Positions 34,529 through 42,846 of a DNA stretch of 64,000 nt are shown here, piece by piece. Within the stretch, counting starts at the first letter, position 1, and each line of letters opens with the position of its first letter. Under the pieces are notes generated by a model that ran no database searches, was not told the origin of the DNA, and saw only the letters and a program-made list of their open reading frames with translations. This DNA is from an uncultured Eubacteriales bacterium (lineage in GTDB: Bacteria; Bacillota; Clostridia; Peptostreptococcales; Anaerovoracaceae), in NCBI GenBank assembly GCA_902763505.1, contig CACWSO010000009.1, forward strand, positions 31,109 to 95,108, in the 5' to 3' direction. The translations under genes were made by a program, and so were the position numbers.

Positions 34529-35974
34529 CTAAATCAGATGTTCAAACCTTGACATGTCGATTTCTTTTCCTTCCTTACGGTCTTCGATAGCCTGTTTAAC
34601 TGCTTCGAAGTCATCTCTGGTCAGATTGTAACGAATAAGGAAAATCATACTGATTACAACCAGCACTGCAGGAACGATCGTTCCCAGTGACCAGATACCT
34701 TTGGCCACAAAATCAGTAACCGCAGCTGCCTCTGTATAACCGATGATCTGCAGTCCCCAGCCAAGAAACAGTGATGCAAAGGCTGCCCCTAATGTCTGCG
34801 CCAGACCCTGCAGAGCCAGCATGCTGCCTTCTTTCTGTTCCCCTGTTACAAGCGTATATACATCTGTGCAGTCATACAGCAGAGAGACCAGCAGGCCGTA
34901 GAATGCTGCTGTTCCTAAACAGAGGATTCCGGCAAATATGTTGTAAGATACAAACCCTACCGTTGTTACCATACCAAGAGCAAACCATATAACGGAACCG
35001 ACAACATATGATCCGATAAATACAACCATTGCTTTTTTCTTGTCCCATTTATTCGCTATACCGTATACAATAGGAATAGCAATCAGACTGAGTACAGTGT
35101 GGATCGTCCAGAACAGCGACTGACTCGCCTCATTGAGTCCCAGATAACTTGTCATGGTATATACAACGCCATTGTTCATCATTATAAATGCGGTTGCAAA
35201 GATCAGGCTGAACAGAACGAGTCTTCTGAATATCTTGATTTTGAAAAAGCTGACGTAATCAAGGATGAGATTTTTAATGTTGAACCTTTCCGCTCTGATT
35301 CTGGCTTTTTCTTCTTCCGTATAGACAGGTGGTCTTTCTTCCGAGCTTCTATGACAGATAGCTGCGCCAAGAAACATCAGAATTGCCATTGCCACTGCCG
35401 CGAAGAACCAGCTTCTGCCGGTGCTCACATCGTACCCGCTGAAGAACCCTACGATTGCGATCACTCCGCCGGTTGAAAGCAGCTCGAGTGGTATTGCAGC
35501 GTATGCAACAATACTTCTCAGGCTGTTTCTTTCGATATAGTCATGGGTCATTTCTGCGCCCAGAGCGGTCCACACATTGAAATACACGGCGTAGCAAACA
35601 ATGAAAATAACTGCAAATACTGTGTAGTACGCAATTTTCAGTCCCATGCTCCCGCCAATTGGATTGAACAGCAATGCTGTAGAAATCGCAAAAATAACGG
35701 CGCACTTCATCATGATAGGCCTTCTTCTTCCCTTTGGGTTCAGAGATTTGTCAGACAGATACCCTGCTACCGGCCCTGCTATTACCTGACAAAGAATGGC
35801 AACGAAAGAGATGGTTCCGGCTACACCCGCAGGGATACCGGCAACATCAGTCAAGAAGAACATAAAGTACGTTCCAAACATAGCGTACGGAATCGTATCG
35901 CATGCTGATCCGCATCCGTATCCTATCTTCTCCCTCATCGGGAGTTTTACATTGTTTAATGTCTGTTCCATGTC
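34529..35974 (-). CDS. GPH-family (MelB-like) cation symporter 2
   Basis: A 481-aa, 12-helix MFS transporter with LSDKSLNPKGRRRPIMMK in the 2-3 loop (GPH signature) and a cytoplasmic acidic C-terminus EIDMSRFEHLI. The ATG at 35974 has AAGGAG 8 bases upstream; a longer reading to 35989 adds five residues with no site. It lies between amidohydrolase copies 4 and 3 in the same unit, so it probably supplies their substrate. Confidence 0.87.
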   Translation of the reverse strand, partial: DMEQTLNNVKLPMREKIGYGCGSACDTIPYAMFGTYFMFFLTDVAGIPAGVAGTISFVAILCQVIAGPVAGYLSDKSLNPKGRRRPIMMKCAVIFAISTALLFNPIGGSMGLKIAYYTVFAVIFIVCYAVYFNVWTALGAEMTHDYIERNSLRSIVAYAAIPLELLSTGGVIAIVGFFSGYDVSTGRSWFFAAVAMAILMFLGAAICHRSSEERPPVYTEEEKARIRAERFNIKNLILDYVSFFKIKIFRRLVLFSLIFATAFIMMNNGVVYTMTSYLGLNEASQSLFWTIHTVLSLIAIPIVYGIANKWDKKKAMVVFIGSYVVGSVIWFALGMVTTVGFVSYNIFAGILCLGTAAFYGLLVSLLYDCTDVYTLVTGEQKEGSMLALQGLAQTLGAAFASLFLGWGLQIIGYTEAAAVTDFVAKGIWSLGTIVPAVLVVISMIFLIRYNLTRDDFEAVKQAIEDRKEGKEIDMSRFEHLI

Positions 35975-36043
35975 GGCTTCTCCTTTCAAGTTTCAATTCT
36001 TAGATTAACTTTCTTTTCATTTGTTGTCTGTATTAAATTTTGG

Positions 36044-37702
36044 CTATCTTATCTTCTTACCGACGAAATAAACCTCCGCCGGTTTGTTGTAGCTTAGCCC
36101 TTCCGGCTCTGCTGTAAGCAGGTCATTGTCGAATACCAGGAAGTCAGCGTCCTTGCCTGCTTCAATGGAGCCCTTTGATTCCTCAATGCCCAACTGTATC
36201 GCTCCGTTGATGGTATATCCCAGAATCATTTCTTCAATGTTCATCCGTTCCTCTTCAGGAGGAAATACCGAATCTCTCCACATAAAGTCAGGAAGCATGG
36301 TCTTCTCGGTAGCTTTACGCGTCATGCCGATTTCCATACCAAGGAGCGGGTTCCAAGGAATAAAATCAAAGTAAACGATATTATCACTTGACCATGTAAC
36401 CAGAGCGCCTGTATCCCAGACTGTTTTGCAGCGGAATCCCTTTCTGGCGCGCTCTTTACCAAGCAGATGTTCAATTGGCGCCAGCTCATCTCCGGCGTGC
36501 CACCAAGGTGTATAATTCGCAATGACGCCAAGTTTGGCAAAACGATCTAAATCTTCATCGCACTGAACTTCCAGATGCGCGCAGGTTACTCTGACATGGA
36601 ATTTGTCTCCAAGTTCCTTTCTGGCCAGTTCTACACCGTCCAGCACCACGCGGGATGCCATTTCACCAACAGTGTGAAGATGGATGTCCAGATTTTCATC
36701 ATTGAGCGCTACGAGAATCTCTGCCAGTTCCTCCGCAGTAACGGCGGTAGAGCCTGTTGTTCCGGTGTCCGCATAAGGGGTGACCATAGCCGCCGTATGG
36801 ATCTTCTGGGTGCCGTCCATGAACAGCTTCAAAGTATGAACCTTCAGATGATCCGTATTGTACTCTCTGCGGAAACGCTTCAGTTCCTTCAGACCTTCTT
36901 CTGCCTCCCACTTCGCTGCAATGACATAGCAGCCGTCGACATAAACTGAAATCTTCCCCTGCAGGTCCAACTCTTTCAGCCTTTTGTAAACCTTCTCATG
37001 GAACGCAGAATGCCCCGGAATTCCGGCATCAAAAACAGCATTGATGCCATATTCTTCACAGAAATTGTTCCATCCCAGAAGCATCACATCAATCTGCTCA
37101 TCCGTCAGTTCCATGGACTCGTCGAGAATGATCGGCACTTCCGCCGAACCTTCGATGATATTCCCTGTTATATGACCATCTTTACGCTCGTAATAACTGA
37201 GTCCCGGTACTGGATCCGGAGTATCATCTGTAATACCGTGCCGCTCAAGAATCTTTGAGTTCACCCAGATGCTGTGTCCTTCCCCTTCCTGGATCTGGAG
37301 CTCACAGTCCGGACAGACGGCGTCAAGATCTTCCTTGGTTATTTCATCTCCGTGGAGGTCTTTTTTCTCTATAACGAATCTGTAGCGCTCCTTGCCCGGA
37401 TTGCTTTTGATATAATCTGCCATGCTGTCCATGAGCTCCTGTTTGCCGCTGCAGAACATGCGCTCTCCCATTTCTGCGTACTCAAATCCAACAGGCATTG
37501 TTACGTGGACATGGCTGTCTATGATGCCCGGCATGATGAACTTCCCGCCAAGATCAGTGACTTCACCCTCATAATCCTTCAGTCCTGCCTCGTTGCCGAC
37601 ATAGACGAATTTACCATCTTTCACGGCGATGGCAGACGCATGAAGATTCTCCTTGTCCGATGTGAAGATCTTTGCATTCTTGATAATCTGATCAACCTTC
37701 AT
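36044..37702 (-). CDS. YtcJ-type amidohydrolase, island copy 4
   Basis: A 552-aa paralog close to copy 1 (both have the EYAEMGER/EYGEIGER and GNIIEGSAEVPIIL segments). The metal site is IIDSHVHVTMPVG, HLHTVGEMASR, TCAHLEVQ and WSSDNIV. In the C-terminal signature TINGAIQLGIEESKGS, Ile replaces Lys, as in copy 5. It is the first intact gene downstream of the phased regulatory element at 37803 and of an esterase relic, and leads the unit that runs to 24.8 kb. Confidence 0.87.
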   Translation of the reverse strand: MKVDQIIKNAKIFTSDKENLHASAIAVKDGKFVYVGNEAGLKDYEGEVTDLGGKFIMPGIIDSHVHVTMPVGFEYAEMGERMFCSGKQELMDSMADYIKSNPGKERYRFVIEKKDLHGDEITKEDLDAVCPDCELQIQEGEGHSIWVNSKILERHGITDDTPDPVPGLSYYERKDGHITGNIIEGSAEVPIILDESMELTDEQIDVMLLGWNNFCEEYGINAVFDAGIPGHSAFHEKVYKRLKELDLQGKISVYVDGCYVIAAKWEAEEGLKELKRFRREYNTDHLKVHTLKLFMDGTQKIHTAAMVTPYADTGTTGSTAVTAEELAEILVALNDENLDIHLHTVGEMASRVVLDGVELARKELGDKFHVRVTCAHLEVQCDEDLDRFAKLGVIANYTPWWHAGDELAPIEHLLGKERARKGFRCKTVWDTGALVTWSSDNIVYFDFIPWNPLLGMEIGMTRKATEKTMLPDFMWRDSVFPPEEERMNIEEMILGYTINGAIQLGIEESKGSIEAGKDADFLVFDNDLLTAEPEGLSYNKPAEVYFVGKKIR

Positions 37703-37717
37703 ATTTGTCCTCCTCCC

Positions 37718-37785
37718 TCAAAGCCAATAATATTTCGTCAGGAAATATGTCCTGTCCCAATCAACGATTTTTCTGTCTGCATCTT
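37718..37785 (-). pseudogene. 3' relic of a type-B carboxylesterase gene
   Basis: The minus strand encodes DRKIVDWDRTYFLTKYYW then a stop. This is almost the same as the C-terminus of the esterases at 48214 (KIIDWDRTYFLTKYYCI) and 49878 (KIVDWDRTYLLTNYYTI). Nothing of the rest of the gene remains. It lies between the regulatory element at 37803 and amidohydrolase copy 4, as if an esterase gene once headed this unit and was deleted. Confidence 0.75.
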
Positions 37786-37802
37786 TATTGTTTCACCTTC
37801 CC

Positions 37803-37935
37803 AGATATTATTTTAAAACAAAATAAAGCAATCAAACAGAACATTGATTGCTTTATTTGCGTTATTATTGCTTTAATGTTGGAAAATATTGCTGTTGGAT
37901 GCAGAAAATTGCTCTTGTTTGCTCTTGTTTTCCCT
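37803..37935. repeat. Phased regulatory element R1
   Basis: One of three related ~115-bp elements (others at 41763 and 56312). It has TATTATTTTAAAACAAAA, then the inverted repeat AAAGCAATCA-N10-TGATTGCTTT (about 37825-37854), then ATTGC at 37847, 37867, 37888 and 37908, spaced 20-21 bp. It lies upstream of the minus-strand unit starting at 37702 (with the esterase relic between). Confidence 0.75.
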
Positions 37936-37954
37936 TATTTTTCCTTGTCTTCTA

Positions 37955-38740
37955 TCAGTAGCTCAGATTGGTCTCCGGCAGGGTGCAGCCGCCATCGATG
38001 ACCACCGTCTGTCCGGTGATAAAGCTGGCCTCATCACTGGCCAGATAGCTGACCAGAAAACCGATGTCCTCCGGCTTTCCCAACCTTCCGATCGGCAGGC
38101 TGGATGCCAGAGCTTTCAGAAAGGCGGTAGGATCGTCCGGGCATTCTTCCGCGGCTTCTCCCGCGACCATCGGCGTGTTGCAGTAACCCGGGCAGATGAT
38201 GTTCGAAGTGATGCCGTCCTTGATGAATTCCATGGCGAGGCATCTTCCGAATCCGATGAGTGCGGACTTGGTGATGGAATAGGACATGTCCCCGCCGTCA
38301 TCAACAAAGCCGCCAGTCACGGACGCAATGGTCACGATTCGGCCATACTGATTCTCCACCATGTGCGGAATGACGCTCTGGGAAACATTCCACGGTCCTT
38401 TAACGTTGATGTCGATATGAAAATCCAGATTGCTCATATCGGTCTCCAGGAACGGCAGATTCTTCATGACGCCTGCATTATTAACGAGAATATCGATTCG
38501 GCCAAATTTCTCGATGACCTTTGCAACGGAGTCGTCGATGTTCGCTCTGTCCGTGATGTCGGTTTTGAATCCGCAGACATCGTAGCCTTTGCCCGTCAGT
38601 TCCGCCACAGTTTCATCCAAAATGTCGCTCTTATCAAAAATCGCGACGCGGGCGCCCTGAGATGCGAGCACCTCTGCGATGCCTTTGCCGTTTCCCATTG
38701 CTCCACCGGTCACGATTGCAATTCTGTTTTTTACTGTCAT
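37955..38740 (-). CDS. Short-chain dehydrogenase/reductase
   Basis: A 261-aa classical SDR. IVTGGAMGNGKGIAEVL is the TGxxxGxG cofactor loop, NNAGVMKN (about residue 87) the NNAG motif, and YSITKSALIGFGR (about 156) the YxxxK active site with an upstream catalytic Ser in ASVTG. The DKSDI segment after beta-2 suggests NAD rather than NADP. The ATG follows AGAAAGGA. It is downstream of AraC regulator 1 in the island and could oxidise an alcohol released by the hydrolases. Confidence 0.92.
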   Translation of the reverse strand: MTVKNRIAIVTGGAMGNGKGIAEVLASQGARVAIFDKSDILDETVAELTGKGYDVCGFKTDITDRANIDDSVAKVIEKFGRIDILVNNAGVMKNLPFLETDMSNLDFHIDINVKGPWNVSQSVIPHMVENQYGRIVTIASVTGGFVDDGGDMSYSITKSALIGFGRCLAMEFIKDGITSNIICPGYCNTPMVAGEAAEECPDDPTAFLKALASSLPIGRLGKPEDIGFLVSYLASDEASFITGQTVVIDGGCTLPETNLSY

Positions 38741-38822
38741 TGTTCCATCCTTTCTGCTGTTGCTGTCAATGTGTCTGTTACTGCCAATGTATCATGCAAA
38801 GGCAGCAAGCTCCTCTCTTACT

Positions 38823-39935
38823 TCATTGTTTCTTGATTCTCAGAATCAATTCCTCGCAATTGCTGTCTATTGTGATCATCTTATTCTTCGCATTCAGTTT
38901 CGTCATGCGGTTGCTGATATTGTTTTTCTCGGTTTCAACGGAAAGAACTTCGTAGCTTCCCTTCGGCAGATTGACTGTTATACTGCATCCATTAAAATGA
39001 ATCGTACTGCCTGTCGTCTCTTCCCTGCCCATAAAATCAAGGCTGATTTCTTCTCCGGCAAAGTCTTTATGCTTCACAGTTTCCTTCAGATGACGACGCC
39101 GATACTCGGCTGGTGTTACGCCGTAATATCTTGGAAACAACTCATTATACGATCTGACGGATGGGAATCCGTGTTTTGCTGCCACTTCTGCAATCGTCAT
39201 CTTATCGTCAAGAAGATCAATCACCGACTCTTCCGTTCTGCAATAGTACAGAGCCTGCTTCAAAGTGTACCCGAACACCCGCTTAATATAATGAGATAAG
39301 TAGTATTTACTGATAAACAGTTCAGAACTAATTGAGTCCAGTTTTATGGTTTCATCGTGATGGCAAAACAGATAATTGAAAATGCTGGTCAATCTCTCAT
39401 GATCCCTCTCGGATCCCTGCACAGTTATTCTGTCTTCTTTTGTATCCAAAAACGCTACGCTCATAAACTTCTGGAGCCGCGGAAAGATTTTTTTCATCTG
39501 CCACAGCATCTTATCCGTTGTTGCATCCGGCATGGCTCCCATCATGATCCATTCAAGGATATCATCTTTCAGACGGGCGTATTCCTCTGTGTCCGCAACC
39601 ATCTGAATATTCGATGAGATGATACCATCGTTTTCGTCAATATAATCCCCGGAAATGCTGATCGTCGTCACGACGGTATCCGCCGTCATGCTCTCGACGG
39701 AATGGACAAGATATGGATCACAAGGAATAAACTGACCTTCTTTCACTGTTTCCGTTAAAGAGAAAGCGTTGACCAATACGGCGCCTTTATGTACATAAAC
39801 GATTTCGACGCCATCGTGGAAATGATATGGGTGGTATATATTCCTTGTCGTTTTGAAAGACAGCCCTTCAAAATCAGTTCCTTCTTTGTTGGATATGAAA
39901 AGTGGGCTCGAGTGATAGTTCCGATAATCAATCAT
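38823..39935 (-). CDS. AraC-family transcriptional regulator 1
   Basis: A 370-aa protein. Residues about 30-100 form a cupin-like sensor (YHPYHFHDGVEIVYVHKG, then DPYLVHSVE). Two HTH_18 helices follow at about 205-305, including YYLSHYIKRVFGYTLKQAL and IAEVAAKHGFPSVRSYNELFPRYYGVTPAEYRRRH. A C-terminal extension of about 60 residues beyond the DNA-binding domain is unusual. It is a candidate for the factor that reads the phased TTGC elements, one of which lies about 900 bases further along. Confidence 0.88.
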   Translation of the reverse strand: MIDYRNYHSSPLFISNKEGTDFEGLSFKTTRNIYHPYHFHDGVEIVYVHKGAVLVNAFSLTETVKEGQFIPCDPYLVHSVESMTADTVVTTISISGDYIDENDGIISSNIQMVADTEEYARLKDDILEWIMMGAMPDATTDKMLWQMKKIFPRLQKFMSVAFLDTKEDRITVQGSERDHERLTSIFNYLFCHHDETIKLDSISSELFISKYYLSHYIKRVFGYTLKQALYYCRTEESVIDLLDDKMTIAEVAAKHGFPSVRSYNELFPRYYGVTPAEYRRRHLKETVKHKDFAGEEISLDFMGREETTGSTIHFNGCSITVNLPKGSYEVLSVETEKNNISNRMTKLNAKNKMITIDSNCEELILRIKKQ

Positions 39936-40130
39936 TTCTGAATCCTGCTTTCATGCGTCCTTCTTACTTCTGTTGAGCCTATTATATCATCAAGACGCCT
40001 ATGAATGGCATTATTTAAAGACAGATAACCTTTCTCCTGAAATAATAATCGAGAAAACAATAGGGCAGCTCTGGTTCCGCAGGCTGCCCTAAAATGTTAC
40101 ATCTACGATAGCTTGATCCAGGTTGCTTTT

Positions 40131-40328
40131 TTATTTCTTCTCTCCGCAGAAATATACATCGCTTGGCAAATTGTAACTAAAGCCTTCGTGCTCCGCAGTC
40201 AGCAGATCCTTGTCGAATACCAGGAAGTCCGCGTCCTTGCCGGCTTTGACCGCGAGGGCAGATGCCAACAAATTGTTCTGGTCCGATGTGAATACTTTCG
40301 CGTTTTTTATAATCCGATCTGCTTTCAT
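40131..40328 (-). pseudogene. Internally deleted YtcJ amidohydrolase relic
   Basis: A 65-codon open frame: the first 28 residues (MKADRIIKNAKVFTSDQNNL...AVK) match the N-terminus of the island amidohydrolases, and residues 29-65 (AGKDADFLVFDKDLLTAEHE... ) match their C-terminus. About 490 codons between are missing, in frame, and all metal ligands are lost. The join falls at the similar AVKDGKF and EAGKDADF sequences, suggesting deletion between short repeats. It cannot be catalytic. Confidence 0.85.
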
Positions 40329-40407
40329 ATTTGTTTTCCTCTATTGTTCATACCATGTTCCACTAATTATTTATGTGATTGTTCAGCCCATTTACAGGAG
40401 CATTCTT

Positions 40408-41718
40408 CTACAGGAGCATTCTACCATGATCGACAACAAGTTCACCACCCATGTAGATATACTCAATGATTTCATTATCCTTGAAAACACGAACATCTTC
40501 TGTTGGATCTTTGCTGACGATCAGCAGGTCTGCTATCTTGCCTTCTTTGACGGTTCCGAGATACTCATCCAATCCGAGTATTTCCGAATTGATCTTTGTC
40601 GCAGAACGAATGACCTGGTCGGCAGGCATACCGCATTCCTGCATGCACTCCAGTTCCAGAACGCCGTACCAACCGAAAGGCGTAGATCCTTCAAAGCATG
40701 TATCGGATCCTACGCCGATTTTGATTCCATTTTCATAGGCATGAAGGAATGCTGCCTTGACTTCTTCTACTGCCTCCAGTTCTTCTTCCACGGTGTCGAC
40801 ATTGCTGAGAAGATCTCTCTGGAAAAACTTCGGCAGAGTCTCATCCAGATAGGCCGTAAAGTCATCTGAAGTAATATCCTCCATCCATTTTACTAACAGA
40901 CGCATGGTCGGAACCAGATAGACGTTGTGCTCCTTCATCAGATCGCATAAGAACGGTGCGTATCCATCGCAATGTTCAATGGAATCCACTCCCGCTTCGA
41001 TGCATATTTTTGACAGTTCAGGTCTCTCGCAGTGGGCCAGAACCTTCGTGCCTTCAATGAGTTTCGCTTCTTCGCATATGGCGCGGATTTCTTCTTCTGT
41101 GTAGTGAATGTCAGTATAACGGTCAATATAATTGTTCCCCCCACCTGTTGCCCAGAATTTGATCTGGTCAGCGCCAGTTCTGAAAATTTTTCTTACCGCC
41201 TTTCTGCATTCATCCGGACCATCTGCGTAGTAAGACACCATACAATTTCTTTCTGCATAGGCCACATCATCAAGCTGTGTAATATCTGCATGCCCGCCTG
41301 TCCGGGAAAGCCCTCTGCCGCAAGCGACGATACGGGGACCGGTAGCTCCCGGTGCATTAAATGCTCTCTTGAGGTATATTCCGTTTTCAGATATGTCGCG
41401 AACACTGGTGAATCCATATTTCAGTAAGCGCAGCGCCTGCGAGTAGCTGTGAGTCAACGTGGCTGAATATTCCACCATCCCCCAGTATTTCAGATCCGTT
41501 ACACCCATCAGATGCACATGGGAGTCGATGAGTCCCGGCATGACATATTTCCCCGGCAGGCTGATCTTCTCGATTGCATCACCCTTAATTTCCTCTGCGG
41601 GACATACTTTCTCGATCCGATCGCCGTTAATAATGACTGCCTGATCAGGAACAGGCCTTCCTCCGTTGCCATCGATGACGGCAACATCCGTTATCGCAAA
41701 TCTCTTATCTGTCTTCAT
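40408..41718 (-). CDS. Amidohydrolase family protein (imidazolonepropionase/prolidase-like)
   Basis: A 436-aa amidohydrolase_1 enzyme, distinct from the YtcJ copies. The HxH motif is GLIDSHVHLMGV (about residue 63). ADQIKFWATGGGN (about 180) gives the metal-bridging Lys, HCERPEL (about 228) and EHCDGYAP (about 247) the later His ligands, and GVGSDTCF (about 331) the catalytic Asp. Relatives cleave Xaa-Pro dipeptides or ring amides. It sits alone behind regulatory element R2, directly downstream of the glycyl radical activase gene. Confidence 0.88.
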   Translation of the reverse strand: MKTDKRFAITDVAVIDGNGGRPVPDQAVIINGDRIEKVCPAEEIKGDAIEKISLPGKYVMPGLIDSHVHLMGVTDLKYWGMVEYSATLTHSYSQALRLLKYGFTSVRDISENGIYLKRAFNAPGATGPRIVACGRGLSRTGGHADITQLDDVAYAERNCMVSYYADGPDECRKAVRKIFRTGADQIKFWATGGGNNYIDRYTDIHYTEEEIRAICEEAKLIEGTKVLAHCERPELSKICIEAGVDSIEHCDGYAPFLCDLMKEHNVYLVPTMRLLVKWMEDITSDDFTAYLDETLPKFFQRDLLSNVDTVEEELEAVEEVKAAFLHAYENGIKIGVGSDTCFEGSTPFGWYGVLELECMQECGMPADQVIRSATKINSEILGLDEYLGTVKEGKIADLLIVSKDPTEDVRVFKDNEIIEYIYMGGELVVDHGRMLL

Positions 41719-41762
41719 GTCAATAAATCCTTTCTATATATTCGCTTTCTCTCTTCTCAACA

Positions 41763-41880
41763 ATATTTTAAAACAAAAAAAAGCAACCAAACAGAACGTC
41801 GATTGCTTTCTTTGTGTGTAGATTGCTTTCGTGCAGCAAATTATTGCGATTGCATGCAGTAGATTGCTTTATTGCTGTGT
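41763..41880. repeat. Phased regulatory element R2
   Basis: Related to R1 and R3: TATTTTAAAACAAAA, then GCAACC-AAACAGAACGTC-GATTGC, then ATTGC at 41802, 41822, 41843 and 41863 (spacing 20, 21, 20 bp). It ends four bases before the activase stop and lies upstream of the amidohydrolase at 41718. Confidence 0.75.
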
Positions 41881-41883
41881 CCT

Positions 41884-42846
41884 TTATGCGCTCACACCGG
41901 ATATCTCCGTGTCGATTCCTGCGCTTTGGAACGCTTCTTTGATCTCCACCATCCGCTCATGGGACGGTGCTTCGAAGGTGCTGAACTCCAGTCCCGCATG
42001 ACGCGCTTTGGAAACGCCCATCTCATGGTATCCGAGCAGGGACACCCGCTTTACTGCGAGTTCCTCAAGCAAAGCCACCGCAGCCTGGATGGTTTCATCA
42101 CCGTCGTTGAGGTCTTTGATGAGGGGCATGCGCACCCAGATTTTGTCGTGGGTCTGTGGGTCTGCCGCCAGTGCGCGCAGATTGTTGATGATCCGCTCGT
42201 TGCGGACGCCCGTCAGTTTCTCATGAGTTGCAGGATCCATGTGCTTCACATCAAACAGCACATGGGTCACATTCGAAGACTTCGCCAGCTCCATCAGCTG
42301 CTGTGTGTCGCCGTATCCGCATGTGTCGATGCACACATTGATATCCTTCTCGCGGCACGCATCGATCAGCGCCTGCGCAAAGGCAGCATGAGCCAGCGGT
42401 TCTCCGCCGCTGATGGTCACGCCGCCGCCAGAGTCAAGGTAGAAGTCCTTGTCCTGCAGAACGACCTCCATGACCTCTTCCACCGTCATCTCCTCTGCCA
42501 CGTAGGCGATGGCCTTGGAATAACAAACCTCGCTGCATTCACCGCAGGCTTTGCACGCTGCAAAATCAATAGCGACGCCATCCTCAGAAATGGTGATGCC
42601 ACCTTCCGGACAGACAGCCGCACATTCTCCGCACCGGATGCACCGGGACGGGCTGATCATCATCTGGTTTTCGAACCGGATCATCTCCGGATTATGACAC
42701 CAGACGCAGCGTAAGGGACAGCCCTTCAGGAATACGGTGGATCGTATTCCCGGGCCGTCCTGCGTTGAAAACTTTTGTATATTGCCTATTAAAGCAGTGA
42801 TCGTTTTGTCGTTGTCTCTCATAATACTGTCAATCTGAATCAGCAA
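41884..42846 (-). CDS. Glycyl radical enzyme activating enzyme (radical SAM)
   Basis: A 320-aa radical SAM protein. GCPLRCVWCHNPE (about residue 45) carries the C-x3-C-x2-C cluster motif. CIRCGECAAVCPEGG and CKACGECSEVCYSKA (about 70-115) add two ferredoxin-type 4Fe-4S clusters, as in activases of GREs other than pyruvate formate-lyase. TISGGEPL binds SAM. It abstracts a hydrogen from the glycine of the partner enzyme. The TTG at 42846 overlaps the enzyme's stop. The ATG at 42822 is an alternative start, as neither has a clear ribosome site. Confidence 0.93.
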   Translation of the reverse strand: MLIQIDSIMRDNDKTITALIGNIQKFSTQDGPGIRSTVFLKGCPLRCVWCHNPEMIRFENQMMISPSRCIRCGECAAVCPEGGITISEDGVAIDFAACKACGECSEVCYSKAIAYVAEEMTVEEVMEVVLQDKDFYLDSGGGVTISGGEPLAHAAFAQALIDACREKDINVCIDTCGYGDTQQLMELAKSSNVTHVLFDVKHMDPATHEKLTGVRNERIINNLRALAADPQTHDKIWVRMPLIKDLNDGDETIQAAVALLEELAVKRVSLLGYHEMGVSKARHAGLEFSTFEAPSHERMVEIKEAFQSAGIDTEISGVSA

